Shown piece after piece: positions 47,701 through 62,700 of a stretch of DNA of 64,000 bases; position 1 is the stretch's first letter, and each line of letters begins with the position of its first letter. The stretch spans positions 7,192,383 through 7,256,382 of the forward strand of contig NC_091139.1 of the NCBI RefSeq assembly GCF_041381155.1, in the 5' to 3' direction. The DNA is from Argopecten irradians (lineage: Eukaryota > Mollusca > Bivalvia > Pectinida > Pectinidae). Under the pieces are notes generated by a model that saw only the letters and a list, made by a program, of their open reading frames with translations, was not told the origin of the DNA and made no database searches. The position numbers and the translations under genes were made by a program.

Positions 47701-50700
47701 TATTGCACAACAATCAATTTCTGATCAACACAATCTATAAAACCTTTCCACATTGACACATGCAAAACCAAGACATAAGACTTAAATGGATAACAAGATG
47801 ATGTTGAAAGGACTATACGAGACATTTGGAGTTTAAGCTTACTTGTTTTGGACGAGTTGTTGAGGTCCAGTAATTCCGCAGCATGTTGAACAAAGTGACC
47901 AGCAAACAGGGTAAAAAGGCTCTTCAGTTTCTCAGCCAGACTACAAGTAATTAGACGTATCTCAATTAAAGCTTGAAGTGAAACAGCAAATATCAAAGGG
48001 AAAGCTTGAAAATTAAAATAGCATATCTCAGCATTTAAAAGAAAAGTTTGTCAACCTACATATGAAAGTGAGACTAGACTGGATGGGACTGCTTTGGTTA
48101 AAACATATGCACTAATCAAATGTAATAAGTGCATATACAACACATACATGTACCAGTTTATCTGAGTTATGAACACAACTTTCAATAGCTATCAAAACTT
48201 AATACCACTTGCATGGTGATATCTTTAAGAGACACACTAAACAATCCCCACTCACCCAACCCTCCATTTATGATTTTGTCAGAGAAAATGTTTTACCTTT
48301 TTTTGTAAAAATTTCCTTGCAGTCAAATTAACAGAATGATTAACTATTATATATTCTTAATCTGACTCCTGATTTCCTATTGCCTTACCTGTCGGCTAGT
48401 CTGTAGAACACTGTGACCCTGGCCTTAATGTCCGACTCTCTGGTCCCCCAGTCATACAGCTATAGGCAGAAATACAAATGAAATCGCTTCATATCTATTT
48501 CATATAATCAGTCTTCTAATATCCAATATTATATTAACAATGCTATGGAAAATAGAAAATTCAGTCTATAGTTTCCGTCCAATAAGCATTCAAAGTGCTC
48601 TAAAATATCAGTAGATATTTCAAAATAAAAGAAGATTTTACCTTGAGTAAGAACGGTCTGAATGTGGACTCGGAGAGTGGACTCGGAGAGCTTCATCACC
48701 ATAGAGATGATAGTCTGCATTATACTTCCTTCTATCATAGTAACGTCAGCCTCATCTACCTGTCAATCACACCAAAAACAACAATAGCTATTGTTTTATA
48801 CACCAATTTGGCATAATATAGATATGATAATGTTTCCAAAAATATTATAACAACTAAATCTTCACTTTATAAATTTGTGCATTTACTAACATAAACCAAG
48901 AATACATGTCCTACTTGTGTCTCTGGGTGGTTCTGGACAAAAATTATCACGACTTCAGTAATTACATATGTATCAAAACTTGCCTACAAGTCTGAAACAT
49001 GTTACATTAATGTATAAAAAGATTACACCTGAGTAAAAATCAGGCGTGGACAGCATCTGACAAGTTCAATTAAAGTTTATCAAAGCACAATTTGTCGATA
49101 CAACAGAATTCTTAGCAAGAACTGAACATATACCAAGATATTATCACATCATCTTATCAAATATACCATAATCAGAATTGTGTTGATATAATTACATACA
49201 TCTGGATGTTTAGCTCTGAAGTCCAAACAGACGAGGAAGAAGGTCTGGAGCTGTGACAGATTACTGGTGAGGTCTTCTTGATTCATTTTGGACACATGGT
49301 CTTCAAGTAGGGCCATCAGTGGCTTCACACACATCTGTAAGGATAAAAGTATCACATCAAGACTTCATACACATGAAAATGAAAGCACACACACTCAAAG
49401 TTATAGCTTACCAACTTAAAAGTACTTCTCCTGATCTATTTCATCATACATCTGAATTTTTTTTTGAAAATGAGTTAAGAGATTCAGTCTATATAGTGAT
49501 GGTATCCATTAAAGATGCTCCACCATTGACAGAGCATAAATAACTCTCATCATGTGAACAGTAATTGGTGTTTAATTGTTCATATATATGTCCAATTAAC
49601 ACAAAAAGTAACTTAAAATAATATATTTTGCTTTTGGTGCATGCGCAATCAGTACTTCATTTAATATAGGACATAGTGCCATTCAATTTTTTCTGGACGC
49701 AGTTAAATATTTGAATATATCTATCTTGACATAAAATTAGAAGCTCAAACTTTTCAATGGCGATAACGGTTTTAAGTAAGTAACATTTGTAACTGAAGGA
49801 AAATACTAATACATCCGCTCTTGTTTTTGATAGAGAAAAAAATACCATTGTCAGCGGTGGAGCATCTTTGAATAATTGGGTAATTTCCATTTAATGTATC
49901 AATGACTTATATCACACACACCAATAATCTTGTATGTGAATGTTTTTGACAATCATGTAATAAGAAATATTGGGTATAGAGCAATGGCTTTGCTTAATAA
50001 GGAATGCATGTATAAGCAGGAGTATTCATAACTCTTATATACTCTTGTAACACAGGAGGAGAAAATGTAACAGCCAGACCAATACACTCTTAACTCATTA
50101 TAAGTTATTATGGTTTTAATTAATGTTTTTCTGACATGATGCCTCACCAGATCATTGTTGGAGAAGATTTCGTAGCAACTGCTGACAGATGGTAGAATGA
50201 CACGGAATGGCAGTACTGACGACAGTGATGTCCTGGAATAGAGGAATGATACATTGTAGTAACCTAAACACCCCTATAATATCATAATGAACTGTTCCAG
50301 ACTTAGAAATAGAATAGTTTAAGTTTGTGTTCAGGGGTGAATAAGTTATTAAATTACAGATCTTTATAAAGAGCATAAATGGGAATAACTATTATACCTG
50401 ATGTGTTTTAGTCTCTGTTGTGTCTGTGGTTTCTTCATGGCATCCAGTTCTGTGTCGAGAGCAGACAGGCAGCAAACCTATACAAATATCAATACAGTAT
50501 ATGCATACAAACTCTGATCTGGTAATACTGAGACTATCCTGAACAGCAAATAAAGTAAATAGTGCTTGTTAACAAGGATACCATCAACGACAGATCAAAG
50601 AATTAATTTGGCATCCAAATTTTATCGTCTATTCATGTACAATGGAAGAGTTAAAACTATCTTCTGTCTGCTTTTTCTCTTCTTTAAATCATTTGATAAC

Positions 50701-53700
50701 ATGGAAAAGCTACATCGCACACAAATTACTGTATAAAGATCGTTTAGCTGTAATAAATTATTTGTTGAAATTCAAGATGGACACTTGTCAGCCATCTTGA
50801 TTTTGATTAATCTAAAAATAGAGCATACGAGGAGAACATACATATAGGTATGAACATTCGAAAAGATCCATTTAGTTACAGAACTTTCTGAGAAACACCT
50901 TAGGCTGAGGTTTCATGCCTGCAAAACATGATTACCAGTCATTACCCAGATAACCTAATTACTTTACTTTTCTGAGAAACACCTGCAGTTAAACTCCCCC
51001 TGTGTATCTGAAGTAACTTACCTGTAAAACGGTGTCCTTGATGTATGCACTAAGGAAGTTCGAGAGAAGTAACTTACCCGTAAAATGATGTCCTTGATGT
51101 ATGGACTAAGGAAGTTCGAGAGATTTTCCACCACTTTCTGAAGTGTTGTTACCACACTCAACAGAAATAGCTCATTCCTGTAACAGTTCAGGGACACTCT
51201 TTATATATAAAATATAGTATATCTGATATTCTGTATTTGCATATTACAGAGTTATCTGCCCTTCCGGGTAGGAATGGATTGTTACGTCATCTGTTTGGAA
51301 GTGAAACGTCATACTTTTTTCGAGAAAACGATGTGAATTACGCTCACAAAATAATGACGTCACAATGGATACTTTACCCAAGGGAGCTAACTCTGTAATA
51401 TGCAAAGACGGAATAGCAGATAAGAAGTTGTTCAGATGATCTCAATACAGATCAGATACCGGTCTTTTATAATTAGTTGTCATGTTATTAACTGTTGTCA
51501 GGCGTTTACCTAAACTGAATTTTGAGACAGCATCATGAATTTTGTGATCAATTCGCAAAAATAACCTGCTGTGTGGTATGCAATGTATAATGGATATATG
51601 TATTGTCAACAGATTGACTACCCTGACTTATACTCATGGCAAATTTTCAATATCATATCAATGTTGTACTTACGTGAGCAGCGTGTCTTGGTTCTCCAAG
51701 CACGTGATGAGCTTGGGCATGAAGGACGATAAATGGGCGATGACGTGAATTTTGAGAACCTGGGAAATCTCGGCGATACAAAGTAAAGCACATGCCGATA
51801 GCTGTAGGTTATCTCCCTTTTCACTGAACACACGGACAGCCAGTTTAAGAACCTGGGGAAGATAAGAAATTCTACATGTACTATAAATCTTCTAACCTCA
51901 TCACGCTAAATCTGCTACTCTTAAGCTATGATGAAGTCTTGGGATATTTTGAAGCACTTGATATATTACTGGTAAGGTAAAAGTTTTCATTACTGGGTTT
52001 CTTCTTTCATGCTGAAGAATAAATTTAGTCTATGTTGTTTGTTTGTCAAGTAACGATGGACAATGAATTGTTCTTGGTTTTAAATATGCTTTGAATTTTA
52101 CATTGATGAATGTGTGTGGGTTTCCTCACTTGATTGTGTGTACCTCACTTGATTGTGTGTGGGTTGTCCCCCTTGATATATGTTTACCTTGATGAATGTG
52201 TGTGGGTTGTCCCCCTTGATATATGTTTACCTTGATGAATGTGTGTGGGTTGTCCCCCTTGATATATGTTTACCTTGATGAATGTGTGTAGGTTGTCCCC
52301 CTTGATATATTTTACCTGATGAATGTGTGTGGGTTGTCCCCCTTGATATATTTTTACCTTGATGAATGTGTGTAGGTTGTCCCCTTGATATATATTTTTA
52401 CCCTGATGAATGTGTGTGGGTTGTCCCCCTTGATATATTTTACCTTGATGAATGTGTGTGGGTTGTCCCCCTTGATATATGTTTACCTTGATGAATGTGT
52501 GTGGGTTGTCCCCCTTGATATATATGTTTACCTTGATGAATGTGTGTGGATTGTTCTCCCCCAGATGATGACACAGTAGCTTGAGTCCATACAGAGCAGT
52601 CTGAGCGTTGACTGTAATCTCCTCCACATTACCTACGGCCAGACACGTGTTTTCTACAATTCCTCGGATCTTATCCACCAGTGGCAATAGCAGGGTTACC
52701 TAAGATACCAAAAAATAAAATAAAAAAATTTTAACTTAAAAATGCAAAATTCCAAAAAAGATTCAAAAGATTCAACGATTCTAATAAAATTAGTATCTTT
52801 TGCTGCTTTCACTTTCTGAAGTTTTGTTCCATTAAAATTGATGTTATGGAAAACATTAAACACCTTCATTTTTTCACCTGAAACAAGTCTATATCAATTT
52901 TTTGTTAATCGCCTTCTTTCACAGTTCTTTTTCTGGGGTATAAGGTTAAAGTATACCTCGTGTTGTGTGAGGCCGTCCTTTTTCTGGTGAAGGTTGGTAT
53001 TGAGTAGCTCCAGAGCCTTCCTCTGGACAGGTGGGAGAGCATGGTCCATCAGGGAGGACACAACCTCCACAAACATGTCCTCTGGTAACAACGTCACAAC
53101 CTACAATGTAAAGTACCAGTCAGCATTAAACATAGAAACGACGGCATCAACAACGGCATGTCATATTATCAAATCAAGTTTGTCAACTAAATCAAAGTAA
53201 TATATTAACATACATTGATATTTAATTGAGAGATATTTCATGGACTATTGTTGAGCGTGATGATTTCTTGTAATGCCTTTTCAAAGAATTGACTACTCTT
53301 AACTAAATGAGCAAACGTGTGTTTACTTCGATAACTAGAAGAAAGATATCTAGAACAGGAAAAGAGACAGGGCAGAATATGGGTTACACATTATGTCCAT
53401 GATTCATGGAGAATTCATTAAACTACATAATGTTCAAATTTGTATAGAAACTTTGCAATGGTTTGGTTTGATTTGTTTAACGTCCTATTAACAGCCAGGG
53501 TCATTTAAGGACGTGCCAGGTTTGTTGGTGGAGGAAAACCGGAGTACACGGAGAAAAACCACCGACCAGCGGTCAGTACCTGGCAACTGCCCCACATGGG
53601 ATTCGAACTCGAACTCGCGACCCAGAGGTGGAGGGCATGTGGTAATATGTCGGTACATCTTAACCACTCGGCCACCGCAGGAGAGCATAGTGATTAAAAA

Positions 53701-56700
53701 TTTTAATGTCTCTGCAAGGGATTAACTTCACTCGATATTTTAGAGTGACACATTACCACTGTCATAATGTAATACAATCCTACCTTCTCTAGAAGATCGT
53801 AGACTTTGTGTTGGAACGCCCTCCAGAACCTTGCTGTTATTGTGTCTTGGTACTTGTCTGTGGCTGTCGACACCCTGGACAGAAACTCCATGATGTTCTG
53901 GAGAAGATTCTGGAACTTCTTCAGTAGTGATGGATCACTGCAGTTGGTTACCTGAAACAAAAGTTTATGTTTCATGCAATATACCTGTACAACTTACAAC
54001 TGTATGTAGTTAACATAAAGAAATTATAGGAAACTGAGGAATACAAATTAATTTCTAATAATATTTCTGCTGAAACACAACTTCAACTTTCTATAGAGTT
54101 TTTACAATATTTCTATGAAACATTTTAATGTTGCAAACAAACAAATCATAAGCGAGAAACATACCATCTGTTTTTTCATACCGTATTTGACCCATGGGAG
54201 TTTAAAAAATTGAAAAAAATGAAAAGGTGTTTAATAAGACAAAATCATTGCAAATCTATACAGTTTTGGTCTTTATTTATGCCTGAGCAATTGAAACTGA
54301 GGCCTCAAAAGGGGGAGGGTGCTTAGGGACATAATCGCTGATTGGTTCAAATACAGCATTATATTTTGGATCTACGCAGAACATTCAAAAACTCAATTAT
54401 GACGGCCCGGCCCTGATCAAGACATAATTCTAGTGCCAGCTCAATACCCCAATCACCACTACAGGGCACCTTCAGAAATCTTACTTGTACAATATACACC
54501 TGGTTGATGTGTTCTTACCTGTACAATATACACCTGGTTGGTATGTAACGAGATGAGAAGCTCGATGACTTTATACTTGAAGTGACGTAGCTGTTTAGCT
54601 GTGTGGATCTTCACGTTATATATTTCTGTGTCCTCCTTACGTAGTTTTCCCAGAGATTGAGGCTGGACAACCCGATGTACTATCTTCTCTGTAATCAAAA
54701 GGTCAAAGGTAAAATTTCCTTATACATCATTTTTACTTCGAAACCATTAACAAATAAGGTCAATTCTTCTTATCTGAGAGATGAAGGGACTGAAGAACAA
54801 CTTCACAGTATCAGAATATTGATGTTCGATAATCTTGATTTCACAGAGTAAGGTTTGATTGGGACTGCCAAAACAATTTTCTAAAAGTTTTGATTTGACG
54901 ATATTCATTGTCTTGCATTTACATTGTAATGGAAACCGTAAGAATCATGAAAAAAAGCCTCAGGAAATTCGCAAAAGTTTATCTCCATGAAGTAATATCT
55001 TCATTCTTTATAATGATAGGTTATTATATCTCATTGATTTTTTAAATTTGTGAATGAAGTATTGGTGAATCTGTTTTAAAATCATTAATCACAGAATAGA
55101 GTTGCCGTGAAAAAGAGTTGGTTTTCAGTAATACTATTAATGGAGTTGAGCTGTTTTGTCCTAACGATCGAAGCCTACCTTCTGTTTTATCATCCGGCAG
55201 CTGTTCCAGGTATTTGATGGCTGCTGAGGCAAACATGAGTTGTGTTGTTACAGAGAACTGGCCAGACAGTTGTAAACAGAACTCCATGTCCTTGGAAAGT
55301 ATCTACAAATATACAAGTCAACAAATATATTCAATAACAGCCTAAAAAGAGTGAACAAAAGTTAAAGTTGTACAAAAAACCATTGACATTTTTCTGATCA
55401 TCAAAAACTGTACAATAATGATGAAAGAAGAAAATGTCTATGAAGATTGATTTATCTGAAATGTATAATTTATAAATGAGAAATTACCTGCCAAAGGTCA
55501 TTACAACTGTCAATTCGAGGCTTTTTTCACTTAATTGGAAAGGGCCTTTTTCCCTTATTTTGGGAAAGAAATTGATAAATTGGGAAAGAAATTTCCAGGA
55601 ATAAACTATTTTTTGGGAATTTGGCATATAGAAATAGTTTCCACTGGGAATGGGGCCCATTATCGGCCCCCAAAAGCCCCTAGAAAAAGACCTGCAAATG
55701 TATATTATTTTAATAAAACCTGATTTCTTGCTAACAGGAAGCAATTTCTACGTTGTTGTCTTACTATTTGGCCCCCCAGTTTACCTATAGATTATCTACA
55801 AACATGAACTCCTTTGTAAATCTGCCAAAAAACTTTTTTCTCTCCTTGTGAATTCTAGTTTAAACCTTACCTCACGCTCAGTAGCCGGGGTATCATCATT
55901 GGACTGTGTTCCCCTGGTAACCAGGTGGGTGACCAGTAACAGCAGTGTACGCCATAGGTACTGATCTTCGCCTACGATCTGTACGAGTTTGGTGAACAAC
56001 ATCAGACGGCGGTGATCGGGGATGTGAGGGTACGCGTCCACAAATACTCTAATCACCATGGTGATAACATCCTCCACATTGTTAGACACGCCCTTCGGTA
56101 CCTTTGTCCTCTGTTCACACGCCTAAAACAATCAACAGGGCTCATGTTACATGTAGTATGTAGGAAAGTGTTTCATAGGGCATTATGGAGTTAAAATCAA
56201 CATCTTCTTCTTATAAGAAGTATCATTAAGTTAGCTAAGTCTGTATCAAATAACTCTACATGAGTGAAAATAACTACAAATCTGTTTAATGAATGATGCA
56301 AAACTACATTCCAATCATTCATGCAGACTCTGTTACATCAATAACTGCAAATTGGTCTGTGGAAAAATTACACACAACTAAACGAGATCAAAAGACAAAT
56401 AATTTCTACATAAATAGACTTTTATTACAATGTAATGATGTTTGACTTTCTTTCCCTCTCTGTAATTAATATTTGAGTAATTCCTACTAAGTATGGAGCT
56501 ATTCAGCCTTTAAATCACTATGGTATACCTATTACGTACCGTAATTAGAGCTGGAATGACTGTTTCCAGGATGCGGCCTATGATCTGTATACTGTAGGAA
56601 TCATCTTGTCTCAGGATGTTGGCCCCCATGAATGTGAACACAGACATCACATTGTGTAGCAGGTGCTCCTAAAAAACAAATGAACGTTAATCTTACTTGT

Positions 56701-59700
56701 CATGTGGCTGCAGAATCCAACTGATTACACATTTTGTTATATCCTTAGGTCCTATGTGCGCTAGTTACCAGGCAAATGAAAAGTCCATAGGCCTTTCATT
56801 TTTGTTCTTTAAGGTCTGACCAATCAACATATTTAACCTCATTTATTACAATAACTATAATGAAACTATTCTTTAAAACGTTTATTTGACCTTAACTCAT
56901 ATACTGCAAACCAACTTTCTTTCGCAGCTACTAAGTTTCACAATTTCCGTTTCAAAACATTTTCGCGGAGACTAATATTTGCGGATTTAAATTGAATAGA
57001 AATACCTTTGAATTTAATTATGCAAGAATTGTTGACCATATCAATCCGCAAAGATAAACTTTCACGATATTTACCTTGAACGCGTAATTTGCCAAAATAA
57101 AATCGTATACGAAAGTAAGTTGGTTTACAATAAACAACAGTGAAACATTTACACCAGCCTGGTCATGAAGGTAAAGATTGTACCTTACCACAGGATCCGA
57201 TAGTGTACAGTGTCTATGTGTTATGAAGGTAGAGATCATACCTTACCACAGCATCTGATAGTGTACAGTGTCTATGTGTTACAATACTCCATACTTACAG
57301 GGTAGAGCCTGGCAGCCGTTGTTAGAACCAATAGGGTCTGGTTATGTGTTTGAGGGTTACTTGATGTTCGTATCGTCTGAACCAACAACTCCATGTTAAA
57401 TTTCTGTTCCTCAATAGCTTCTGTAATGATAAAATAACAAAAGTTGAAGTATACTTCACGGTGTCAAGATATCAGAAGAAAAAATATCAATGATTTCTCA
57501 TATACTCAAATACATACAAACTGCACTAATAAATACAGAGAAACTGCACTAATATTATAATGGAGGTCAAGACATTATCATTAATCTACGGTAGAGTTTA
57601 AAAGCTTTCAAGTTTACCACTCCAGTTGAAAATACTACATGATAATCATATTGTTTCTTAAAGAGGTTGGAACATCAGAACACAACACATTACTATAAAC
57701 TATGAGACTGAGTTTGTGACTTACCACTCTCTTCCTGTCGGGATTCGATCTTCTGACACACGTGGTTGATCAAGGACAGGATGAGTTGTTTGATGTATTC
57801 AGCAGAGCTGTGCTGATCCGAGTCCAAGACACTGTTAGTAATAATTTATATAATTAGCATACAAATGTAAATTCATTAATATAGTATTTCCTTTTTTCTT
57901 TCTTTTTAATATTTCAACATGAGGATATTTTAAACTACAACATTAGATACATTTATGCTTCTTTAGCAAATGAGTGTATTTGTTCATTTTGAGAACTTTA
58001 CAGAGGTATTCCAAACTAATAAATGTACCTTGGTATAACTACGAGCTAATAACTATAACTGAAAATCTGGAATTATCTCAATTTTCCACAATGATTTAGC
58101 CATTGTAAATTCCTATCAATAATTTCATTTAACATGTAAAATAGATTTTTTGAGTGTTTCCATTATATAAAAGTTGAAGCCCTGGATCTGTTCCTACAAG
58201 AATAATCCCGACATTGATTATTGTGTAAAATGTATTTACCGAGCGAGGAGCTGGAAACAGACAGGCAGTAGTAGTTGACTATTGGCCAGTTTCTTTTTCT
58301 CCTGAATACCCTCCAGGATCATCGTAGTACGACGCCAACTTGGCTGGTTAAACTCCTCGTCCGTCTCTGACTGTTGTCTGAAGGGTGAAAAACACATCAT
58401 CGTTAAAATCAAGGATCGCCTGATGATCAATCAACATAAAGCTAGTAAAAATCCAACTCAAATGCATCCTGAAAAAACAATCCATTATGCTATTAGTATT
58501 AGTTTTTGCCGGACTGAAACCAGTGTCTTTTAGAGCTAGTGGGGCCACAGTGTGGCAGAGTGGGTTATATGTCTCGAATCCCAAGTGGGGCAGTTGCTAG
58601 CTACTGACCGCTGGTTTTTCTCCAGGTACTCAGGCTTTCCTTTACTAACAAACATGACACATCCTTACATGATCCTGGCTGTTAATAGGACATTAAAGAT
58701 GCTCCACCGCTGACAAATGGTAATTTTTATCTTATCAAAAACAGGAGCAGACAAACTAGTATTTCTCTTCAGTTACAAAAGTTACTTACTTCAAACCATT
58801 ACCACCACTGAAATGTCTGAGTTTCATAATTTTAGTTTCAAGATAAAAATGATTGAAAAATAGAATTAATTGCGTCCCGGAAAAAAATCCATCGGCACTA
58901 GTCCTCATATGGAATGCACGAGGTTACTGACTTTGCATGCAGCGAAAGCAAAATTTAATTATTTTAAATTAATTTTCGAGTTGATTGAGACATATATATA
59001 CACAGTTTAACACTATTATTGCTCAAAATGATTAGATATCATTTATGCTCTGTCGGCAGTGGAGCATCTTTTAAATTAATTAAACCCAAACCCTCCAGAG
59101 CTTGTCTGTAGTAATACAATACTGTATATATCATAAACAGAGTCTTGGTAGTTCAACATTCAATATGAAAGTTTGAATTTGTTATGTTGTAGCCCCTTAC
59201 CTTTTCCTTCTCTTAGTCTCCTTCACAGTTTTGGCAGAGTCAGTTTGTTTTCAACAGGACTGAAGCTCATCTACAATATCTGCTGACTCAACAGGGGCAA
59301 CTACAAAGTCACAATATCAACACTATACATTATCTATACTTTATCACAATATCAACACTATACATTATCTATATATCACAATATCAACAATATACATTAT
59401 CTACATATCACAATATCAACATTATACATTATCTACAAGTCACAATATCAACACTATACTTTATCGTATACATGTCACAATATCAGCAATATACATAATC
59501 TACATATCACAATATCAACACATTATACATTATCTACAAGTCACAATATGCGCTCAGAAATAGCAATATACATAATCTACATATCACAATATCAAGACAC
59601 TCTATACATTATCTACATATCACAATATCAACACTATACATTATCTACATATCACAATATCAACACTATACATTATCTATATATCCACAATATCAGCACT

Positions 59701-62700
59701 ATAGTCATATAATCTATATATCACATTATCAACACTATACATGTATCTTATATCACAATATCAACACTATACATTAACCTACATATCACAATTCAACACA
59801 TTAACACATTATCTACAAAGTCACTATAATTATACAATATCAACACTATACATTATCTACATATCACATATATCACTAACATTCAAATATACATTATCTA
59901 CACAGTCACAATATCAATTTTCAACACTATACATTATCTACATGTCACAATATCAGCAATATACATAATCTACACATCACAATTATCAGTACACTATACA
60001 TTATCTACATATCACAATATCAACACTATACATTATCTACAATATCACAATATCAAACACTATACACATATACATATCACAATATCAACACTATACTATA
60101 TATTATCTTATGTCCACAATTTCAAACCACTATACATATCTACATATCACAATATCATCAACATATCAAACAACACATATCAACACTATACATTATCTAT
60201 CAAGTCACTATATATACAACGATACCTTAATATACATTATTACATATCACAATCACAATATCAACACTTATACATTATCTACATATCACAATATATCAAC
60301 ACTATATACATTCGACAATATCTATACATATCACAATATCAACACTATCACATTATCACTATTACATTACATATCACAATATCAACACTATACAATTATC
60401 ATTACATATCACAATATCAACATAAGATTACATTATCTACATATCAGTCAATATCAACACTATACATTATCTACATATCACAATATCAACACTATAACAT
60501 TATCTCATTCAACACTATATCTACTTATCACAATATCATTACACTATACATTAGTGTCTACAATATCAACACTATACATGTATCTACAGTATCACAATAT
60601 CAAAACTATACATTATCTACCAGTCACAATATCAACACTATACATTATCTACAAGTCACAAAATCAACACTATTATTATCTACAAGTCACAATATCAACA
60701 CTATTCATTATACTACATATCCACAAATCTACACTAATACATTATCTACAAGTCACAATATCAACACTATACATTATCTACAAGTCACAATATCAACACT
60801 ATACATTATCTACATATCACAATATCAACACTATACATTATCTACATATCACAATATCAACACTATACATTATCTACATATCACAATATCAACACTATAC
60901 ATTATCTACATATCACAATATCAACACTATACATTATCTACATATCACAATATCAACACTATACATTATCTACATATCACAATATCAACATTATACATTA
61001 TCTACAAGTCACAATATCAACACTATACATTATCTACATATCACAATATCAGCACTATACATAATCTACATATCAATCACTATCATAATCAACATAATCA
61101 CAATATCAACACTAAACATTATCTACATATCACAATATCAACACATACATTATCTACATATCACAATATCAACACTATACATTATCTACATATCACAATA
61201 TACATTACACATATACAATATCACCCATTAATCTACATATCACAATATCAACACTTATAACATTTATCTACATATCACAATATCAACACTATACACATAT
61301 ACTATATATCACAATATCAACCACTATACATTATCTACATATCACAATATCAACACTATACCCAATCTCTATATCTACATATCACAATATCAACACTATA
61401 CACTTATCTACCATCACAATATCAACACTATACATTATCTACCAGTCCCATTACATTACAATGTATCTGCATTTGAGTTTTGGGGGAATATGTGATTTTT
61501 TTTTACACTTTTCACATTGACAAATAGCTTTTGACTTGGTGTATAAAGGAAGCTAGGAAGGAAAGCCTACTATGTATTGTATATTTGACCTTTAAATATG
61601 TGTTTGATGAAGATTAAGTGACCTTGAATTTGAATGAGTGAAGAGTGACCTTGACTTGTATTAAAGAATGAGGAATGACCTTGAGTTACCTGTTTGAAGA
61701 CTAGAATTAACTTGACTTACGTGCTTGATAACTGTTAAGTGACCTTGTTCTGTCTGTTTCATCACAGTACAGACCAGTGACCTTGTTCTGTCTGTTTCAT
61801 CACAGTACAGACCAGTGACCTTGAACTCTGTTTGGTGAATATAGGGACTTTGACTTTAAGTTTAATTCCAATTGATTGACCTTGACCTATCTGTTTGATG
61901 ACTATGTGATGACCTTGACCTATCTGTTTGATGACTATGATGACCTTGACCTATCTGTTTGATGACTGTGTGATGACCTTGACCTACCTGTTTGATGACC
62001 TTCCTCACAGCAGCAGACACTACGTGATTGTCTGTGGTAGCCCAGACATCAATAAGACAGGTGAGGAGCACTCGCTGGCTTGTCTCAGCTAAGGCTGTGT
62101 ACAGGTGTTTATCAATCTACAAAAACAAGGACAAAATCACACAAGTGCTAACTTATACACATAGGCGAAAGTTCAATCAAATAATTAAAAATTAGGATAA
62201 AAATAGATTAACTATTGGAATTTGAAAAAACAGACAATATCAAGGACTGTTCACTGACAAACAGCGAAATAGCAGACAAGACCTACCTTTACCATATGAA
62301 GTACAAAATGAATGCAATAGTTTTTTCCCCCTATTATATAGTAATCTCAAAATACTGGCCAGATAATTAATCAAATTGAAGGGAACACAATTACATCCAA
62401 AAGGTTTCTTGAGGAGCATTTTTACCACACCTATGGTTTCTATTTGAACAAGACTTTAACAAATATGATTAACTGAAATCTGTGAGAAGCCAGCAATACC
62501 TTACTGAGGGCACACAGTTGCATTGTAGTTCCTATCTTTTCGGGATGATATGATGTTTGGAGGGCCTTTGTAAAGAGTTGTAGTCCCTGTCCACCAGAGG
62601 GCAGTAGAGATGCTGTTTCCTGTGTGAACCTTTGTATTATTATCAGGACACATTCAAACTTGGTTTTGTCTGTGTTATCCTGGTCCAGGTCAGCCATTAG

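Noticed and set aside
52184-52687. A 167-codon frame with HTFIK repeats
   Set aside because: Its first third is the true HEATR1 exon; the rest is read-through into the intronic minisatellite behind the donor.
53590-53690. tRNA-like A and B boxes
   Set aside because: They belong to the head of a SINE; no complete cloverleaf with an anticodon arm is retained.
59201-59290. In-frame TGA in a longer version of the HEATR1 exon starting after tttgtag
   Set aside because: That version does not match the phase of the preceding exon; the acceptor gatattgtag with a one-base loss explains both sides better.
60110-61231. A 373-codon open frame on the plus strand
   Set aside because: It lies wholly in the 32-bp array; the protein is a monotonous repeat of the array in shifting frames, and the region is an intron of HEATR1 on the other strand.
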